From: Pelagibius litoralis | GTDB taxonomy: Bacteria; Pseudomonadota; Alphaproteobacteria; Kiloniellales; DSM-21159 | Direction of reading: 5' to 3' | DNA: 44,878 nucleotides | Assembly: GCA_029287455.1 (NCBI GenBank) | Contig: JARFRB010000014.1 | Span: 1-44,878 of the forward strand | Shown: positions 43,138-44,878 of the stretch, one piece after another | How positions within the stretch are numbered: position 1 is the first letter of the stretch | How the letters are laid out: each line of letters opens with the position of its first letter | The notes under the pieces: model-generated | What the model was told of the DNA's origin: nothing | Databases searched by the model: none | The model's input: only the letters and a program-made list of their open reading frames with translations | Translations under genes and position numbers: made by a program

Positions 43138-44298
43138 ATGTCGAGCTTGAACGACATCACACTGCGCCGAAACCCGGAGCTTTCCCTGGGGCAAAAGCTG
43201 CTTCAGGTGAATTGGGGCTTGGTGCTGCTGATCGGCATCATCGCCTGCGCCGGTTTCGCCATGCTGTATTCGGCCGCCAACGGCGATCTCAATCCCTGGG
43301 CGACGCGCCAGATGGCACGCTTCGCCGCCGCCTTTGTCCTGATGATCGGCTGCGCGTTGATCGACATCCGGATTTGGTTCCGTTTGGCCTATCCAATCTA
43401 TGGCCTCGCGTTGGTGTTGCTGGTGGCGGTCGAGCTGTTCGGCACGACCGGCATGGGTGCCCAGCGCTGGATCGACCTGAAGGTAATGGTGTTGCAGCCC
43501 TCCGAGGTGATGAAGGTGGCGATGGTCCTTGTGCTGGCCCGGCATTTCCACGGCGTGCCCATCGAGGAGATCGGACGCCTGCGCCATCTCATCGTGCCCC
43601 TGGTGCTGATCGGCGCGCCCACGGCCCTGGTGCTGAAACAGCCGGACCTGGGTACCGCCTTGATGCTGATCATGGTGTCCGGCGCGGTGTTCTTCGCGGC
43701 GGGGGTCCGGGCCTGGAAATTTATCCTGGCGGGCGTGCTGACCGGGGCGGCGGTTCCGGTCGTCTGGAACTTTCTGCACGAGTACCAGAAGAACCGAGTG
43801 CTCACCTTCCTCAACCCCGAAAGCGATCCCCTGGGCACCGGCTATCATATTCTGCAGTCCAAGATCGCCTTGGGATCCGGCGGCATGTTCGGCAAGGGCT
43901 TCCTGCAGGGCAGCCAGAGCCATCTCAATTTCTTGCCCGAGCGCCAGACCGACTTCATCTTCACCATGCTTGCCGAGGAGTTCGGTATGGCGGGCGGGCT
44001 GGTGCTATTGAGCCTCTATGTGTTGGTGCTGATCTACGGGCTGGCGATCGCCTTAAGAGCCTCGAACCAGTTTGGCCGCCTCTTGGCAATCGGGGTGACC
44101 ACCAACCTTTTCCTCTATGTTTTCATCAATATCGCCATGGTGATGGGTCTGGTGCCCGTGGTCGGCGTGCCGCTGCCGCTGATCTCTTACGGCGGCACCT
44201 CGATGCTGACCATGATGCTGGGGCTGGGCCTATTGATGAGCGTGTCGATCCACCGCGACGTGCGCATTCCCCGGCGTGGACCTCGCGAGGACGATTGA
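43138..44298 (+). CDS. rodA: Peptidoglycan glycosyltransferase RodA
   Basis: 386 aa SEDS-family polymerase with ten membrane segments. ATG 43138 gives the usual N-terminus (LGQKLLQVNWGLVLLIGIIACAGFAMLYSAA); an in-frame extension to 42892 overlaps mrdA and is not supported. Motifs: MGAQRWIDL (typical GA.RWI), QPSEVMKVAMVLVLARHF, KQPDLGTALM (catalytic Asp region), NPESDPLGTGYHILQSKIALGSGG, FLPERQTDFIF, and the C-terminal GLVPVVGVPLPLISYGGTSML. It polymerises lipid II together with PBP2. Last gene of the operon. Confidence 0.97.
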   Translation: MSSLNDITLRRNPELSLGQKLLQVNWGLVLLIGIIACAGFAMLYSAANGDLNPWATRQMARFAAAFVLMIGCALIDIRIWFRLAYPIYGLALVLLVAVELFGTTGMGAQRWIDLKVMVLQPSEVMKVAMVLVLARHFHGVPIEEIGRLRHLIVPLVLIGAPTALVLKQPDLGTALMLIMVSGAVFFAAGVRAWKFILAGVLTGAAVPVVWNFLHEYQKNRVLTFLNPESDPLGTGYHILQSKIALGSGGMFGKGFLQGSQSHLNFLPERQTDFIFTMLAEEFGMAGGLVLLSLYVLVLIYGLAIALRASNQFGRLLAIGVTTNLFLYVFINIAMVMGLVPVVGVPLPLISYGGTSMLTMMLGLGLLMSVSIHRDVRIPRRGPREDD

Positions 44299-44346
44299 CG
44301 CGGCGGCCCTCCGGCCTCCCTTTCCCATTTCCTGGTGACTCGCCCC

Positions 44347-44375
44347 TCGACAAGCGCTTGCCCAGTTGCTATCTA
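44347..44375 (+). promoter_or_regulatory. Candidate promoter for tRNA-Lys
   Basis: TCGACA (44347-44352), a 17-base spacer and TATCTA (44370-44375), followed by a GC-rich stretch (CCGCGTTCCGCGCG) like a stringent-response discriminator. It starts about 45 bases before the tRNA. The -10 box is poor. Confidence 0.35.
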
Positions 44376-44426
44376 CCGCGTTCCGCGCGAACGGGGTCCG
44401 GCCAAGGGTGAGACACTCGGCGGCGT

Positions 44427-44502
<76 letters not shown>

Positions 44503-44878
44503 CTTATTTCAAAGGGTTAGGCTCAAAAGTCACTTTGCCCTCAAACTCGGGGACACGCTCGGGGACATTTCTCGCAAAGAAAGCAAACCTTCCCTTGGCG
44601 TTTGCGACCCATCCTCGGTGACCGACCTAGCAAAAGGACCAGTGCGCCAGGATTCGTTGCTCCTTCATGTCCGCTCTACAACGATTTCCAGACATCTTCT
44701 ACCGACAGGCAGAATGTCCGCTAGTGACCCAAGGCAGACATCATAGGTATCCGCGAGGTGGAAGAGCTTTGGAAAATTCTCCCAGTGGCGAAAAAGCTCT
44801 GCTGTGTCGAAAAAAAGAGAGTGGGAATTCACCCTAACCCCTCAAGCCAGCGTATTCTGACGGAATCCTTTCAGAGAC
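44503..44878. other. Lower-GC tail downstream of tRNA-Lys, no convincing gene
   Basis: 376 bases. A direct duplication CTCGGGGACA lies at 44546-44567. A minus-strand open stretch ending near 44503 reads VPERVPEFEGKVTFEPNPLK-stop but is closed by a stop upstream with no start, so it may be a fragment. An imperfect hairpin ATGTCCGC.../...GCAGACAT lies at 44714-44741; short repeats of this look, with spurious frames such as MSASDPRQTS, recur between genes in alphaproteobacteria. From about 44740 a plus-strand frame (...REVEELWKILPVAKKLCCVEKKRVG...) stays open to the window edge, with a possible GTG near 44756; it could be a partial gene but I cannot name it. Confidence 0.4.

Overview
The window is about 45 kb of GC-rich chromosomal DNA from an alphaproteobacterium, probably from the Rhodospirillales/Kiloniellales neighbourhood. 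That placement is inference from protein character and gene content: RpoH, a PraR-like XRE regulator, and a leuA-mreBCD-mrdA-rodA order. Genes are densely packed, with many 4-base start/stop overlaps and Shine-Dalgarno sequences lying on the upstream stop codon. I see no intact mobile element, CRISPR array or rRNA. One tRNA-Lys(CTT) lies near the right end.

Region 1 (1-8.7 kb). A divergent pair, a DUF3108 exported protein and a heat-shock sigma factor rpoH, flanks a 512-base gap that carries a very good sigma-32-type promoter pointing at rpoH. Downstream of rpoH are an Mrr_N-like winged-helix/Rmf-CrpP-like protein and a hemerythrin. On the opposite strand a trehalose-type module follows: a beta-phosphoglucomutase/trehalose-phosphatase fusion and a GH65 disaccharide phosphorylase, in the domain order of the three-domain mycobacterial OtsB1. 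A 67-residue small protein, cobU and a 2OG-Fe(II)-type oxygenase complete the region.

Region 2 (8.8-24.5 kb). HPPD is followed by a large sugar-acid catabolic island. It contains a complete D-erythronate-type pathway (DenD, OtnI, OtnK, OtnC) split between two oppositely oriented operons. Interleaved are an enolase-superfamily (mandelate racemase clade) enzyme, an SMP-30 lactonase, a Gfo/Idh/MocA oxidoreductase, an EamA transporter, a 2-hydroxyacid dehydrogenase, and a dehydratase/SDR/FAH-hydrolase trio of the type that turns aldonates into 2,4-diketo-3-deoxy acids and splits them. A second SDR and an aldo-keto reductase lie at the right edge. No transcription regulator is encoded in the island.

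Region 3 (24.6-36.6 kb). A mixed set: a membrane-anchored hypothetical; a PraR-like XRE regulator next to an AT-rich gap with repeated TTTACAAA boxes; a PAS-like protein; a class II aldolase; a lipoprotein with DPLL repeats; an acetylpolyamine amidohydrolase-like deacetylase; a cupin; a DUF2817 peptidase; a TPP enzyme/EamA/DUF1007/NicO gene string; and pncA.

Region 4 (36.6-44.9 kb). leuA is preceded by an unannotated leucine-rich leader peptide. Its Leu-codon run is complementary to the leuA ribosome binding site, which suggests leucine-dependent translational attenuation. The rod-shape operon mreB-mreC-mreD-mrdA-rodA follows, then tRNA-Lys and a lower-GC tail with no convincing gene.
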